Shown: positions 54,874 to 63,917 of the stretch, piece after piece
Layout: each line of letters starts with the position of its first letter
Position numbering within the stretch: position 1 is the stretch's first letter
Assembly: GCA_032139905.1 (NCBI GenBank)
Contig: JAQJDB010000006.1
Span: 1 to 64,000 of the forward strand
Origin: Nitrospira sp. MA-1
GTDB taxonomy: Bacteria > Nitrospirota > Nitrospiria > Nitrospirales > UBA8639
Length of the DNA: 64,000 nucleotides
Direction: 5' to 3'
Made by a program: the position numbers and the translations under genes
Notes under the pieces: model-generated
The model's database searches: none
Told to the model about the DNA's origin: nothing
Seen by the model: the letters and a program-made list of their open reading frames with translations, nothing else

Positions 54874-55388
54874 ATTTTTGGTGCGGGGGTTCGTCCCGCC
54901 AGCCGAGCCACTTTTGTTTCGGCAAAAGTGGCCAAAACCAGTGACGCCCAGACAGGCTTCATTGGATGGGACAGACGCGAGCCTCAGGAGAGCAGACCAA
55001 CTCGCTGCGCTCAGACAAGGTCTGCTGAATCATCAGAGCGTCCGTCCCTTGAGCCTGTCAGCAGGCGTCGGATGAGGCAAAGAAGGGTGAAGTGGGTATT
55101 CAATTCCCACGTTCCAAAGCAGCATGAGCGAATTTTGTGATGCCGAGATTCGTCACAGAAGGTCAGAGCATCATTGGAATCCCGTGGCCTTGTGGCGAGG
55201 CCAAGCCGTGTTGCCGACTTCGGAGGAAGGCGCGCATTGTTTGAGCGCAGCGAGTTTGCGCGCCGCCGGAGTCGGCGATACGGCGCAGGGCACTCGAAGG
55301 GCCACGCCACGGCCACGATGGTTTTGGGTCCTTTTGCCGAAACAAAAGGACCTCGTTCGCCGGGGCGAAACCCGGCATCTCCAAAAAT
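54874..55388. repeat. 515-bp inverted pair of structured repeats with covarying hairpins
   Basis: Two copies of one unit face each other. The ends are ATTTTTGG (54874-54881) and its complement CCAAAAAT (55381-55388). Left-copy hairpins: GCGGG/CCCGC at 54883-54899, GCCACTTTTG-TTTCGG-CAAAAGTGGC at 54907-54932, and nested stems at 54968-55048 closed by GCAGACC/GGTCTGC. Right-copy equivalents: GCCGGG/CCCGGC at 55359-55376, GGTCCTTTTG/CAAAAGGACC at 55327-55352, and nested stems at 55213-55276 closed by GGCGCGCA/TGCGCGCC. Loops are conserved (TTTCGG; a 20-base loop with one mismatch) while stems differ in compensating fashion. Frames within it (the FRQKDPKP-like words) are side effects, not genes. 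Confidence 0.8.
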
Positions 55389-55627
55389 GACATGGATACC
55401 ATAGTTGGTTAACTGCATTAGTTTGCTTTATTACCCAATTCTTAACTGTTTGGCTTCTCCTCTCCCCAATGGGGCGAGGATTGAAAGAGAACCTGGTCTG
55501 TGGCGTGGCGAAGCCGTACAGCCGACACCGTAGAAAAGGCGGACAAGTATGTAAGCTCAGCGCAGTTTCTTAAGCTCTTTTTTTTAGTACTGACCGATCC
55601 CTGCTGTCCAGTCCCCTGACTGAAATT

Positions 55628-56134
55628 CTAGATCGAAATGTGGGAAAGAATGGCATCAGCAATTTGTTCAGGGGAAATTTGGTCGGTTGGAATCACATGG
55701 TCGGCGGCGGCTTGGTAATGTGGTGTGCGAATTTCAAGAATTTCTTCTATTTCTTCCACGAAGGACTTAGTTCCTGACAGCGAGGGCCGCTGCGTATCGC
55801 CGGATATCCGGCTGGCAATCGTTGAAACTTCGGCAGTCAACCAGAAAATCTTTCCATTCTCTTTCAGCATTCTGACGTTTTCTTCCTTCAGGATGAGTCC
55901 CCCGCCCGTGTCGATGACCAGATTCTCCTGACCGGTAAGCTTTTGACATACTCCCGTTTCAAGATTGCGGAAATGATCCCACCCGAATTGCTCGATAAGC
56001 TGTGGAATGGATTGCTTCGCCTCCTTGACGATTTCCTCATCAGTGGAGATGACCGTTCGTCCGAGGCGTTGTCCCAAAATTGTTGCCACAGTGCTTTTTC
56101 CTGTTCCTCTGTAACCTATTAAGACAATATTCAT
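55628..56134 (-). CDS. aroK: Shikimate kinase
   Basis: The 168-residue protein is shikimate kinase, step five of the shikimate pathway. It begins MNIVLIGYRGTGKSTVA, with the Walker A at residues 7-17. Other landmarks are ISTDEEIVKEAKQSI (the DE pair of the family), the shikimate-binding FRNLETGVCQKLT and DTGGGLILKEENV, the lid arginine region SGDTQRPSLSG and the adenine-binding RTPHYQAAAD. Its ATG lies within the stop of a short upstream frame (GTATGA). Confidence 0.93.
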   Translation of the reverse strand: MNIVLIGYRGTGKSTVATILGQRLGRTVISTDEEIVKEAKQSIPQLIEQFGWDHFRNLETGVCQKLTGQENLVIDTGGGLILKEENVRMLKENGKIFWLTAEVSTIASRISGDTQRPSLSGTKSFVEEIEEILEIRTPHYQAAADHVIPTDQISPEQIADAILSHISI

Positions 56135-56343
56135 ACATCTCCTGCTTTGAAGTGTTGGTTGAAAAACATGTTCGGACAGATTGGCCCGTAACGGGAAAGT
56201 AATTTCTCTTTAAAGCGGTTGGCAATACCGGAGAGGGCACCAGGGAAATTTTTGTTCCAGCCTTCGGGCAGGGGACATCTTTGCGAGAATGTCGCCACGG
56301 CTATTCTTTCTCCTCTGAAAATCTCCCTGGAAAGGACTCTCAT
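56131..56343 (-). CDS. Possible 70-residue hypothetical protein coupled to aroK
   Basis: A 70-codon frame ends in a TGA overlapping the aroK start codon, which would suit translational coupling. The basic N-terminus (MRVLSREIFRGERIAVATF) and a helix SGIANRFKEKLLSRYG have no family that I recognise. It may be only a spurious frame in the aroE-aroK spacer; the case rests on its position. Confidence 0.25.
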   Translation of the reverse strand: MRVLSREIFRGERIAVATFSQRCPLPEGWNKNFPGALSGIANRFKEKLLSRYGPICPNMFFNQHFKAGDV

Positions 56344-56380
56344 TGACGCTGGGAGCCATATCCGGACTCGAATTCATTAT

Positions 56381-57235
56381 TCAAGTGAAGTGGGAGGTGA
56401 GCACGTTACGCATTACCTCGGTCGGTGCGGATTTGCCAGTCCAAAGTTCAAACTGCCCGACAGCCTGATAGAGAAACATGTTGATACCTTGGATGGTGCG
56501 GCATCCGGCGGCCTGCGCGTCTTGTAATAAACGCGTATTGAGCGGGTTGTAGACAATATCCATCACCGTCAGATCACGGTGTAACAGATGCTTGGGGACA
56601 CAGCTTTCATCAATCTTTGGGTGCATGCCAATGGGGGTGCAATGAATGAGTAGTTGGGCTTGCCCCAAGGCGGAATGCAAGGTTTCGGGTGTTAGGGAGG
56701 CGTCATGCAAAAGGATGGGAGTTTTGGCTTTGAGGTCTCTCGCCAAGGTTGTCCGTTCCTGATCATCAACACCAAGGAGGGTGAGATGTTCAATTTTGCC
56801 TTCCACGCAGAGACCGAAGGCAATGGCGCGAGCGGCTCCACCCGATCCTAGAATGACGACCCGTTGTCCGGTGCGTTCCACTCCACCTTGCGCTAAGGCT
56901 TGGAGGGCGCCGGATGCGTCAGTGTTGGAGCCCACTAACAGGCCACGGTCTTTGATGATGGTATTCACCGAGCCAATGTGCTTCGCGGTGGTTTCGACGG
57001 TATCCAACAAAGGTAGAATGGTGACTTTATGCGGAATGGTCACGCTGAGTCCCCGGACATGGCCTAATGCCTTGATGCCTAGAACGGCTCGTTCAAGATC
57101 CTGGACGGGAAAGGCCAGATAGACAAAATTTAATCCCAATTCACGAAAGGCTGCATTATGAATAGCGGGAGAAAGGGAGTGATCAACAGGATTGCCTAAC
57201 AGGCCGCAGAGTTGGGTTTGTGTATTAATGTCCAT
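56381..57235 (-). CDS. aroE: Shikimate dehydrogenase
   Basis: The roughly 284-residue protein is NADP-dependent shikimate dehydrogenase, which reduces 3-dehydroshikimate. Motifs: CGLLGNPVDHSLSPAIHN at the N-terminus, LSVTIPHKVTILPLL with the catalytic lysine, GSVNTI, VGSNTDASG, the nucleotide loop VVILGSGGAARAIAFGL, and GINMFLYQAVGQFELW at the end. I chose ATG 57235 (MDINTQ) in place of the longer frame to 57304, which lacks family residues. Shikimate kinase lies downstream on the same strand with a 250-base spacer. Confidence 0.93.
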   Translation of the reverse strand: MDINTQTQLCGLLGNPVDHSLSPAIHNAAFRELGLNFVYLAFPVQDLERAVLGIKALGHVRGLSVTIPHKVTILPLLDTVETTAKHIGSVNTIIKDRGLLVGSNTDASGALQALAQGGVERTGQRVVILGSGGAARAIAFGLCVEGKIEHLTLLGVDDQERTTLARDLKAKTPILLHDASLTPETLHSALGQAQLLIHCTPIGMHPKIDESCVPKHLLHRDLTVMDIVYNPLNTRLLQDAQAAGCRTIQGINMFLYQAVGQFELWTGKSAPTEVMRNVLTSHFT

Positions 57236-57378
57236 AACAGGTGCTCTCGAAATAGATGGGAAATAGTGATCGAGAGTTATCACATAACCTGGCTGGAAAC
57301 TCAACTTGTGTGAATGCGAACGTTGTCTGGGAGGTCGAGATGAATGAGGAAGTGAAATTAGGGTTGAGAGAAGGGAGC

Positions 57379-57418
57379 GTGTAATCCGGGGAGTAGATTC
57401 GACTCCCCGGATCTACAC
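57379..57418. terminator. Hairpin after the lysine-rich mini-gene
   Basis: ATCCGGGGAGT (57384-57394) pairs perfectly with ACTCCCCGGAT (57402-57412) over a 7-base loop, with outer GTGTA/TACAC pairs. It lies about 20 bases after the stop of the mini-gene on the minus strand and most likely ends that transcript, though no T-tract is clear. Confidence 0.6.
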
Positions 57419-57437
57419 AGTGTGATGTCCGGGGGCG

Positions 57438-57524
57438 TTATCGTGACGCCTTTTTTTTTGCCGGAGATTTTTTCATTCGCACGGCGGCTTTTTTTGCCGG
57501 TTTCTTTTTCGCGACTTTTTTCAT
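57438..57524 (-). CDS. 28-residue lysine-rich (histone-tail-like) mini-protein
   Basis: Read from the minus strand, a 28-codon frame starts at ATG 57524 and stops at TAA 57438. It reads MKKVAKKKPAKKAA, then VRMKKSPAKKKASR. Over half of its residues are K, A and P in AKK/PAK patterns like the tail of bacterial histone H1-like proteins. A near-perfect ribosome-binding site GGGAGGTGG lies just upstream of the ATG (57529-57537), which is the main reason to call it. The protein is likely nucleic-acid or ribosome binding; that is inference. An overlapping 66-codon frame in another register has no such features. Confidence 0.65.
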   Translation of the reverse strand: MKKVAKKKPAKKAAVRMKKSPAKKKASR

Positions 57525-57693
57525 GGTTCCACCTCCCTTCCAATAATGTCGTAAGCAATACTATCCACGTTTATCGGTAGGGCGATAAAAATCCTGAGGG
57601 ATTGGAAGGAATTTTCTGCCGACCTGTGATAGGTCGATTAGAGGAAAGGGTTCTGAGGGAATGGTATTGAGGTATGCAGTATTGAGAGCATTC

Positions 57694-60054
57694 TTAGATG
57701 GGAGGTTCATGGAAGGCTTGAGTGGAGGGTGAATGCGTTGAAGGGCAGACTCCTGGAAGGCGAAGGCGAAACGTGGCACCCTCTCCGGGCTGACTCTCCA
57801 CAGAGATCGTCCCACCGTGCAGTTCCACCAATTGTTTCACAATTGAGAGTCCCAACCCCAGGCCCTGTGTGCCGATTTCCGGTATCCGGTGAGCCTGGAA
57901 AAATGGTTGAAAGAGGCTGGCTTGAGCTTCCTGAGGAATCCCCGGGCCGGTATCGGAGATGGTAAGGAAGATGTGATCCGGAGGAGCGGGAGAGGCTCTT
58001 ACCAAGATGCGCCCATCTGGTGGCGAAAATTTATGGGCGTTGTGGACGAGATTGGTGACGATTTGGTGGAGGCGGTCCTGATCGCCCCAGGCGGTCAAAT
58101 TGTTTTCTGTGAGTTCGACCGTCAGGTGTTGAGCCTTGGTCTGGGTGAGCGGGAGTAATTCCTGCGTCACGTCCTCAAGGAGTTCGGACAGTGACACCGA
58201 TGCATGCGCTAACCGGACGGTTCCTGCCTCAATACGAGACAAGTCGAGAAGGTCGGCAATCATACGGGTAAGTCGATTGGCGTTCGCACTGATTCTGGTG
58301 AGGTAGAGGTGTTGGCGTTCGGCTAGAGGGCCCACCATTCCATGAAGCAGATTTTCCGTGAATCCTTTAATCGAGGTTAAGGGTGTGCGCAATTCATGAG
58401 AGCAATGCGAGAGGAATTGGGATTTCATCCGGTCAAGTTCCTTGAGCCGGTGGTTGGCGGATTCCAAGTCTGTGTTGGCCTGTTGTAATGCCAGTGTTCG
58501 CTCCTGCACTTTGCTTTCTAACCCGATATTCAAGGCTTCAATTTCGTCATAGGCTAATGCCGTATCAAGGGCAATCGCCATTTCGTGCGCGACCGTGGAT
58601 AATAAGTTTTGTTCGGTGATGGGTATGGGTTTCCGGTGGGTACTACCGATGATCAGCACACCAAGTGGTTGATTCTGACTAATCAGGGGAACCGAGAATC
58701 CGCTTTTCGTCCCGGCTTGCGCCAATATCTGTCGAGTGATGGGATGGCACTGACTCAGAATATCCGTGATGTCTTCAATGACGATGGGTTCTTTCGTGTG
58801 GAGGGTTCTGTGAAGGAGATCCTGTGGTGCTGAGGGAATGTGGGTGTTGTGAGTCAAGGTATTCCACTGTGCCGACATGCCTTCTGATTGAATCTTGTGA
58901 AAGAGTTGATGTGGTGCGTCCCATACGGCCGCCCAGGCATGCTCAAAGGAGAGGGAGCCTACAATGGCTTTAAGTCCTGATCCAATAATGGTTTCCCGGT
59001 CCAGGGTTGAGCCGATGTGGAGGGTGAGTTGATGCAGCATGGTTAATTCATCGACTCGTCGTCGGATCTCGATCAAGGTATGCTCTTGTGCGAGATAGGC
59101 CTCCCGTAATTCTTCGTGCCGTTGTTCAGCCGACTCCAATTGTTCTTGAATGATTTTCCCGCGCTCTTGAAGCTCGAGTCGGTCATCCCATAGCCGTTTT
59201 GCCAAGGGAAGGATGAGCAAGGGGAGCAGGGAGAGTCCGGCACTGATCCACCAGGACTGCTCGGGAGCAAACACCCTCAAGAGCGCGACCGTGGCAAGCC
59301 CCAATGCGAGGCCTCCCACAATCCATCCCCGCATGGTCCGGCGCTCGGGGTCCCAGGTAAAGGCCCATTCGCAATAGGGGGCACCCTCGGCGATACAGCT
59401 CCGATCCTGGATGGTGGCAGCCCGTTTTCCAAACATGCGGGCCGGGACTTCGGCAACAGTTGCCTTTGTGGTGTGGCATATTCGTTCAGCACAGCCCTGC
59501 AGATACGGTCCGAACTGTTTGATCGTGGATTCGGACAATTGTAGCCGCATCACGGCATGGCCATTGGTGACCGATACGACCTCCGGCTTGAGCGAACCTT
59601 TGGTGAATTTTTCCACAAAGTGGGGGAAGAGGCGGTAGATCTGGGCTATGGAAAAGGGTCGCCCGAGGATTTGAATAATGGGCGAGAGAAATTTTTCCCG
59701 TCCCAGATTAAAGTGGAAATTCTCTTCATGCGAGAGCTGAACAGAAAATTCGGCCAAAAACATGGCAAACTCATAGGAATAGCTGTTCCAGTGGTTCTTG
59801 AGGAAATCGACGGTCACATGATAGGTCCGGTCGGGAATTCGCTCGTTCAGCAAGGCGACAAGAGTGCCCAACGCCGCCTCTGCCGCCTCGGGTCCCTGAC
59901 GTTGCTTTATGGCCTCTTCAAGATATTCAAGATTGGCGCGAATAGCGATCCCGCTCACATCCTGAATGGTTGCGGCCTGAGTATCCTTCCCGAATGGACG
60001 AAACTCCATGAGTGGACGTTCCAGAATGCGATGGGATTTTGGCAAGAGCGGCAT
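57694..60054 (-). CDS. Sensor histidine kinase with V4R/HNOB-like, GAF and HATPase domains
   Basis: The 786-residue protein has an N-terminal sensory domain (residues about 25-230). The end of that domain, CIAEGAPYCEWAFTW, resembles 4-vinyl-reductase/haem-NO-binding-like folds. A hydrophobic pair follows (GWIVGGLALGLATVALLRVF and SAGLSLLPLLIL), then a coiled coil, a GAF domain, a second coiled coil, HisKA with the H-box HCSHELRTPLTSIKG, and HATPase with N-box LVHNAHKFSPPDG, G1 DTGPGIP and G2 GLGLGLSIVKQ. No response regulator is adjacent. I prefer ATG 60054 because AAGG lies seven bases upstream. Confidence 0.88.
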   Translation of the reverse strand: MPLLPKSHRILERPLMEFRPFGKDTQAATIQDVSGIAIRANLEYLEEAIKQRQGPEAAEAALGTLVALLNERIPDRTYHVTVDFLKNHWNSYSYEFAMFLAEFSVQLSHEENFHFNLGREKFLSPIIQILGRPFSIAQIYRLFPHFVEKFTKGSLKPEVVSVTNGHAVMRLQLSESTIKQFGPYLQGCAERICHTTKATVAEVPARMFGKRAATIQDRSCIAEGAPYCEWAFTWDPERRTMRGWIVGGLALGLATVALLRVFAPEQSWWISAGLSLLPLLILPLAKRLWDDRLELQERGKIIQEQLESAEQRHEELREAYLAQEHTLIEIRRRVDELTMLHQLTLHIGSTLDRETIIGSGLKAIVGSLSFEHAWAAVWDAPHQLFHKIQSEGMSAQWNTLTHNTHIPSAPQDLLHRTLHTKEPIVIEDITDILSQCHPITRQILAQAGTKSGFSVPLISQNQPLGVLIIGSTHRKPIPITEQNLLSTVAHEMAIALDTALAYDEIEALNIGLESKVQERTLALQQANTDLESANHRLKELDRMKSQFLSHCSHELRTPLTSIKGFTENLLHGMVGPLAERQHLYLTRISANANRLTRMIADLLDLSRIEAGTVRLAHASVSLSELLEDVTQELLPLTQTKAQHLTVELTENNLTAWGDQDRLHQIVTNLVHNAHKFSPPDGRILVRASPAPPDHIFLTISDTGPGIPQEAQASLFQPFFQAHRIPEIGTQGLGLGLSIVKQLVELHGGTISVESQPGEGATFRLRLPGVCPSTHSPSTQAFHEPPI

Positions 60055-60146
60055 AAGCATCCCTTATAAAGAAGGTAAACCGGTAGAGGGACTGTAATGG
60101 AATCGGAGAAAATGGTGAAGGGGGGACAAAAATCAGGGAAGAGGCA

Positions 60147-61523
60147 TTAGAAACTCATTCGCAGGGACACGGCTCCGACGTGGAGGGTGGTATCCCATTT
60201 ACCGTTTAACAAAGGTTGTTGGTTATTCTGAACATTCCGTTCATCATACAGTAACGCTTGATAGGCTAAATCCACCCCGATGGCTTTCGCCCCAAAAATG
60301 TCACAGGGGAGTATCCCCAAAAATTTCCCTGGACCATGGCAGAGAAATCCCATCCCGGCTGAAAAGGCATTGAAGTCGGAATCTGGAACCGCAGGCTCGA
60401 ATGTCCGGTCGGGAATAGGACTTTCCGATCTGACGTATCCCGTTCGAAAGGCCACATCCCAATGGGGGAGCGCAGAGGGGGAGAGGGCTTTGAATTCCGT
60501 TCCCACCATAAGGACCCAGGCATCTCCATAGTCGCGGGGATTTTGGATGGCAGCTCCATTAGAGAGTTGCAGATTGAGGTCTTTGAACCCTGACCAATCC
60601 GCATAGTCGAGATCGACTTCGACCTTCCACTCATGTTGCGCGTTCCGAATAGGCCATGCGGCGATGGCCCACGTGTAAATATCGGGGAGTTCAATGTTTG
60701 TGGCGGCACCGGCGAGTCGGGTTCCTCCGGCTAAAAAATCTCCTTTGAGGTCCAAATTGGGTCCGTTGCGATAGACAAATGCGAGATTGACGAGTGGATG
60801 ACCGTCCTGATTACGAAAAGGTGTCCAAAGAACACTGGCGTTAAATCCCAAGGCGGTGTCGGACCCGTTCGCTTCCAGGCCTGTTCCGGCGGGTATACCA
60901 AACGCATTGCCTGGTGCCGCATTTTGTTGGAGTTCTGCCTGACCTTCTCCAATAAAGCTGGCAAATGTATAAATATCCAGCCCGCCTCCAACAGCGATAT
61001 AGTCGTTGACCTTGTAGGCCAGAGTGGGCTTGATATCGATAAGGGGAAGGGACGCACTCGTGAGTATGGGAGAAATCAGGCTATCATCGGGATATTCGAC
61101 TTTCAGGGCATACGGGGTGGTCACCCCGATTCCTACGGTCCAATTCGGGAGATTGTCGAAGCCTAAGGCAGGGAGGTTCGCGGTGAGAAACAAGGTGCTG
61201 GGTGGGGGATTGGCGATGGTCCCACCAACTCCACCCTTCACGTTTGGTCCCAGATCACTTTTAAATCGAACCGTACCTCCGATCAAGAGGGTCCCCGCAT
61301 AAAATTGAATGCCTTTCAATTGGGTCATGCCCGCTGGGTTATAGTGAAGGGCAGACGCATCATCGGCTTGGGCGGTGAAGGCAGCCCCTTGGCCCGTAGC
61401 CGAAGCGCTATGATCGAGGATACGAAATCCTTCAGCATGTATTGTTTGGGGAATGATGAAAGTATTGAGGAGCCCAAGGAAGAGGCAAAAAACCACAAGC
61501 CGGCAATAGATCAATGTCGTCAC
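60147..61523 (-). CDS. OmpP1/FadL/TodX outer-membrane transporter
   Basis: The 458-residue outer-membrane protein has a signal peptide (RLVVFCLFLGLLNTFIIPQT, cut near IHAEG), then the FadL hallmark at the mature N-terminus: GFRILDHSASATGQGAAFTA and ALHYNPAGMTQL, which is the plug region. The rest is a 14-strand beta-barrel ending with a C-terminal F (VSLRMSF). It would carry hydrophobic molecules across the outer membrane. A GTG at 61523 with AAGGAGGAG just upstream is the start; the longer frame has no signal. Confidence 0.88.
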   Translation of the reverse strand: MTTLIYCRLVVFCLFLGLLNTFIIPQTIHAEGFRILDHSASATGQGAAFTAQADDASALHYNPAGMTQLKGIQFYAGTLLIGGTVRFKSDLGPNVKGGVGGTIANPPPSTLFLTANLPALGFDNLPNWTVGIGVTTPYALKVEYPDDSLISPILTSASLPLIDIKPTLAYKVNDYIAVGGGLDIYTFASFIGEGQAELQQNAAPGNAFGIPAGTGLEANGSDTALGFNASVLWTPFRNQDGHPLVNLAFVYRNGPNLDLKGDFLAGGTRLAGAATNIELPDIYTWAIAAWPIRNAQHEWKVEVDLDYADWSGFKDLNLQLSNGAAIQNPRDYGDAWVLMVGTEFKALSPSALPHWDVAFRTGYVRSESPIPDRTFEPAVPDSDFNAFSAGMGFLCHGPGKFLGILPCDIFGAKAIGVDLAYQALLYDERNVQNNQQPLLNGKWDTTLHVGAVSLRMSF

Positions 61524-61748
61524 GTCTCCTCCTTGAGAACGGAAACCGATCAGAAATTCCGGGAAGTCTATGAAAAACAAGAGAAGATAGCAATCTTGAT
61601 CAGGGATGAGCAACGAGTAAAATAGCGAAAAGTGTTGCCTCCTGACCGGTAATCATGGATTTCCTCTCTATTTTGAGAAGATGTTCGATGCATGCAGGGG
61701 GTTTTTGTTCACGAAGTCGGGTGGATAAATGTTGAAAAGGAGAATGGC

Positions 61749-62147
61749 ATGCGGGTAAAAAAACTGTTGCATACGCGAATGCGGGTGAGTGACATGGAGC
61801 AGACGCTGGGCTTTTATCGAGACGTCCTAGGACTGGAAGTTGTGGAGCAGAAGGTGTCGCCACGGGGATCGCATCTGGCATTTTTGGCTGTCCCCAATAG
61901 CGAGGAACTGATTGAGTTGTGCAGTTTTCCGAGTAGCGGGGCTGTTAAGGTTCAGGAGGATCTTGTGCATTTGGCCTTTGAGGTAGAGGATTTGGAACAG
62001 ACGATTCAGGAACTCCAAGTTAAGGGTGTCCCGATCACGGATGGCCCCACTCGATCCTCATCCGGCAGCCGGTTTATTTTTATCGATGCGCCGGATGGCT
62101 ATGAAATTGAGTTGATAGAACGACCAGCGGGAGTTGCCATCGTCTGA
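61749..62147 (+). CDS. gloA: VOC/glyoxalase family protein (lactoylglutathione lyase-like)
   Basis: The 132-residue protein is a single vicinal-oxygen-chelate domain. It starts KKLLHTRMRVSDMEQTLGFY and continues with DVLGLEVVEQK; His-7-like and Glu ligands are in LLHTRMRV, IELCSF, LVHLAFEV and GYEIELIE. This pattern is that of glyoxalase I, which isomerises the hemithioacetal of methylglyoxal. Start at ATG 61749 follows AAGGAG seven bases upstream. It is 27 bases before uvrC and likely co-transcribed with it. Confidence 0.85.
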   Translation: MRVKKLLHTRMRVSDMEQTLGFYRDVLGLEVVEQKVSPRGSHLAFLAVPNSEELIELCSFPSSGAVKVQEDLVHLAFEVEDLEQTIQELQVKGVPITDGPTRSSSGSRFIFIDAPDGYEIELIERPAGVAIV

Positions 62148-62174
62148 CCATCGGGGGGCAAGGTAAGATAAGTA

Positions 62175-63917
62175 ATGATGAATGCAGACACACATACTCC
62201 TCAGGTCCTCTCTGACCAACCAGGTCGCTTGAGCGGAATATTAAATAATCTTCCCAAGCAACCAGGGGTCTATCTCTTTAAGGATCGTCGGGGCGACATT
62301 ATCTATATTGGAAAAGCCGCCGTGTTATCGGACCGGGTGCGATCGTATTTTCAGCATGGGGCCGATCTGACACCTAAAAGCCGGGTGTTGTATTCGCAGA
62401 TCGCGGATTTGGAAACCATCATCACTCACTCGGAATTCGAAGCCCTTCTGTTAGAAAGCAATCTGATCAAGCGTCATCGTCCCCGGTTCAATGTGGTCCT
62501 TCGGGATGATAAACAATATCCCTATCTCCGGTTGCCGATTCTGGACGATTTCCCGAGGCTGTCTATCGTCCGCCGGGTCAAACAGGACAAGGCGTTATAT
62601 TTCGGCCCGTATGTTCCTACAGGGGCCATGCGTGACACGCTGAAAGTGATTCGCAAGGTGTTCCCCCTGGCCACCTGCAAAATCGACATAAATGGGACCG
62701 CTGAGCGGGCCTGCCTGGAATTTGAAATCAAGCGATGCATGGCCCCCTGCACGGGAAATCAGACGAAGGAGGACTATCATCAGATTGTGAAGCAGGTACG
62801 TTGGTTTTTAGAGGGACGGGACACCGAATTACTTGAGTCATTGCGGTCAGGCATGCAGGAAGCGGCAGAGCGGGAAGAGTATGAAGAAGCCGCGCGTCTA
62901 CGTGATCAGATAGGGAACATTGAACGGATGTTGGCCAAACAACGGGTGGCGCAAATCACTGCACGGGAGCAGGATATCATGGGGTTGGCTAGACTTGGTG
63001 GAGCAGCGGATGTGCAGATACTGTTTGTGCGAGGCGGCTTGTTAATCGGCCGTCGGGATTTCTTCTGGTCCGACGCTCACGGCGTCACTGATGAAGAACT
63101 GGTACGGTCGACGCTTGAACAGTTTTATGCCAAATCCGTCCTTCCCCCCAAAGAAATTTTACTTCCCGTGGGTTTTGATGATCTATCGCTAATCCAGCGC
63201 TGGTTGTCCGAGAAAAAAGAGAAAACCGTTCGCGTCCTAGTTCCGGAACGGGGAGCGAAATATGATTTGCTCCAACTCGCACAGGAAAATGCCGCAGTGG
63301 CTCTCAAGGAACATCTTCGGGTGCAATCCGAATCCAGTGAAGCGGTGGAAGAGCTTCAGACGATCCTGGGGGTACCACAGATTCCAGCTCGCATTGAATG
63401 TTTTGATATTTCCAATACCATGGGAACCCATTCAGTCGCCTCCATGGTGGTCTGGGATCAAGGCAGGATGAAGAAGTCCGACTATCGGCGATTTCGCATT
63501 AAAACGGTAGAAGGCGCCAACGACTTCGCCAGTATGCATGAAGTGGTGAAACGCCGATACGGCGGATCGTTGGCTACCAAGCCAGGAAAAACGTTGCCGG
63601 AGCCCAACCTGGTCGTGATTGATGGTGGAGCCGGACAATTGGCCGCGGCCATGGAAGCCATGGCGGAAGTTGGGCTTTCGCATGTCTCCATCTGCGGCCT
63701 CGCTAAAGCGAAGGGTGAAAAAGACGAACGGATTTTTTTGCCAGGTCACAAGACTCCCATTATCCTGCCCCTCAAATCCCCCGCCACGCGGCTGGTCCAA
63801 ACCATCCGGGATGAAGCGCATAGGTTTGCGATCACCTTTCACCGCAAATTGCGTGGCGACGCGATGATTCCCATTCAACCCCTGCATGCCACAAAAACTT
63901 CAAAAGTGAGATCCTAA
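62175..63917 (+). CDS. uvrC: UvrC-like excinuclease subunit, C-terminal HhH region missing
   Basis: The 580-residue protein has the GIY-YIG endonuclease (residues about 28-110; GVYLFKDRRGDIIYIGKA), the UVR motif (near residue 235; EEYEEAARLRDQIGNIERML), and the RNase H-like second nuclease domain (ECFDISNTMGTHSVASMVVW, VIDGGAGQLAAAM, and SPATRLVQTIRDEAHRFAIT). UvrC makes both cuts in nucleotide excision repair. Usually the protein continues with paired helix-hairpin-helix motifs for DNA binding, but here it ends about 20 residues after FHRKLRG. I see no HhH in any frame of the last 80 bases. The start is ATGATG 62175/62178. Confidence 0.9.
   Translation: MMNADTHTPQVLSDQPGRLSGILNNLPKQPGVYLFKDRRGDIIYIGKAAVLSDRVRSYFQHGADLTPKSRVLYSQIADLETIITHSEFEALLLESNLIKRHRPRFNVVLRDDKQYPYLRLPILDDFPRLSIVRRVKQDKALYFGPYVPTGAMRDTLKVIRKVFPLATCKIDINGTAERACLEFEIKRCMAPCTGNQTKEDYHQIVKQVRWFLEGRDTELLESLRSGMQEAAEREEYEEAARLRDQIGNIERMLAKQRVAQITAREQDIMGLARLGGAADVQILFVRGGLLIGRRDFFWSDAHGVTDEELVRSTLEQFYAKSVLPPKEILLPVGFDDLSLIQRWLSEKKEKTVRVLVPERGAKYDLLQLAQENAAVALKEHLRVQSESSEAVEELQTILGVPQIPARIECFDISNTMGTHSVASMVVWDQGRMKKSDYRRFRIKTVEGANDFASMHEVVKRRYGGSLATKPGKTLPEPNLVVIDGGAGQLAAAMEAMAEVGLSHVSICGLAKAKGEKDERIFLPGHKTPIILPLKSPATRLVQTIRDEAHRFAITFHRKLRGDAMIPIQPLHATKTSKVRS

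Noticed and set aside
54869-55418. Several short frames with FRQKDPKP-like words
   Set aside because: They fall inside the structured inverted repeat; the stems vary in compensation in ways that protein coding does not explain.
57358-57558. 66-codon minus-strand frame over the lysine-rich mini-gene
   Set aside because: It is in another register than the mini-gene, which alone follows the strong ribosome-binding site and has a coherent composition.
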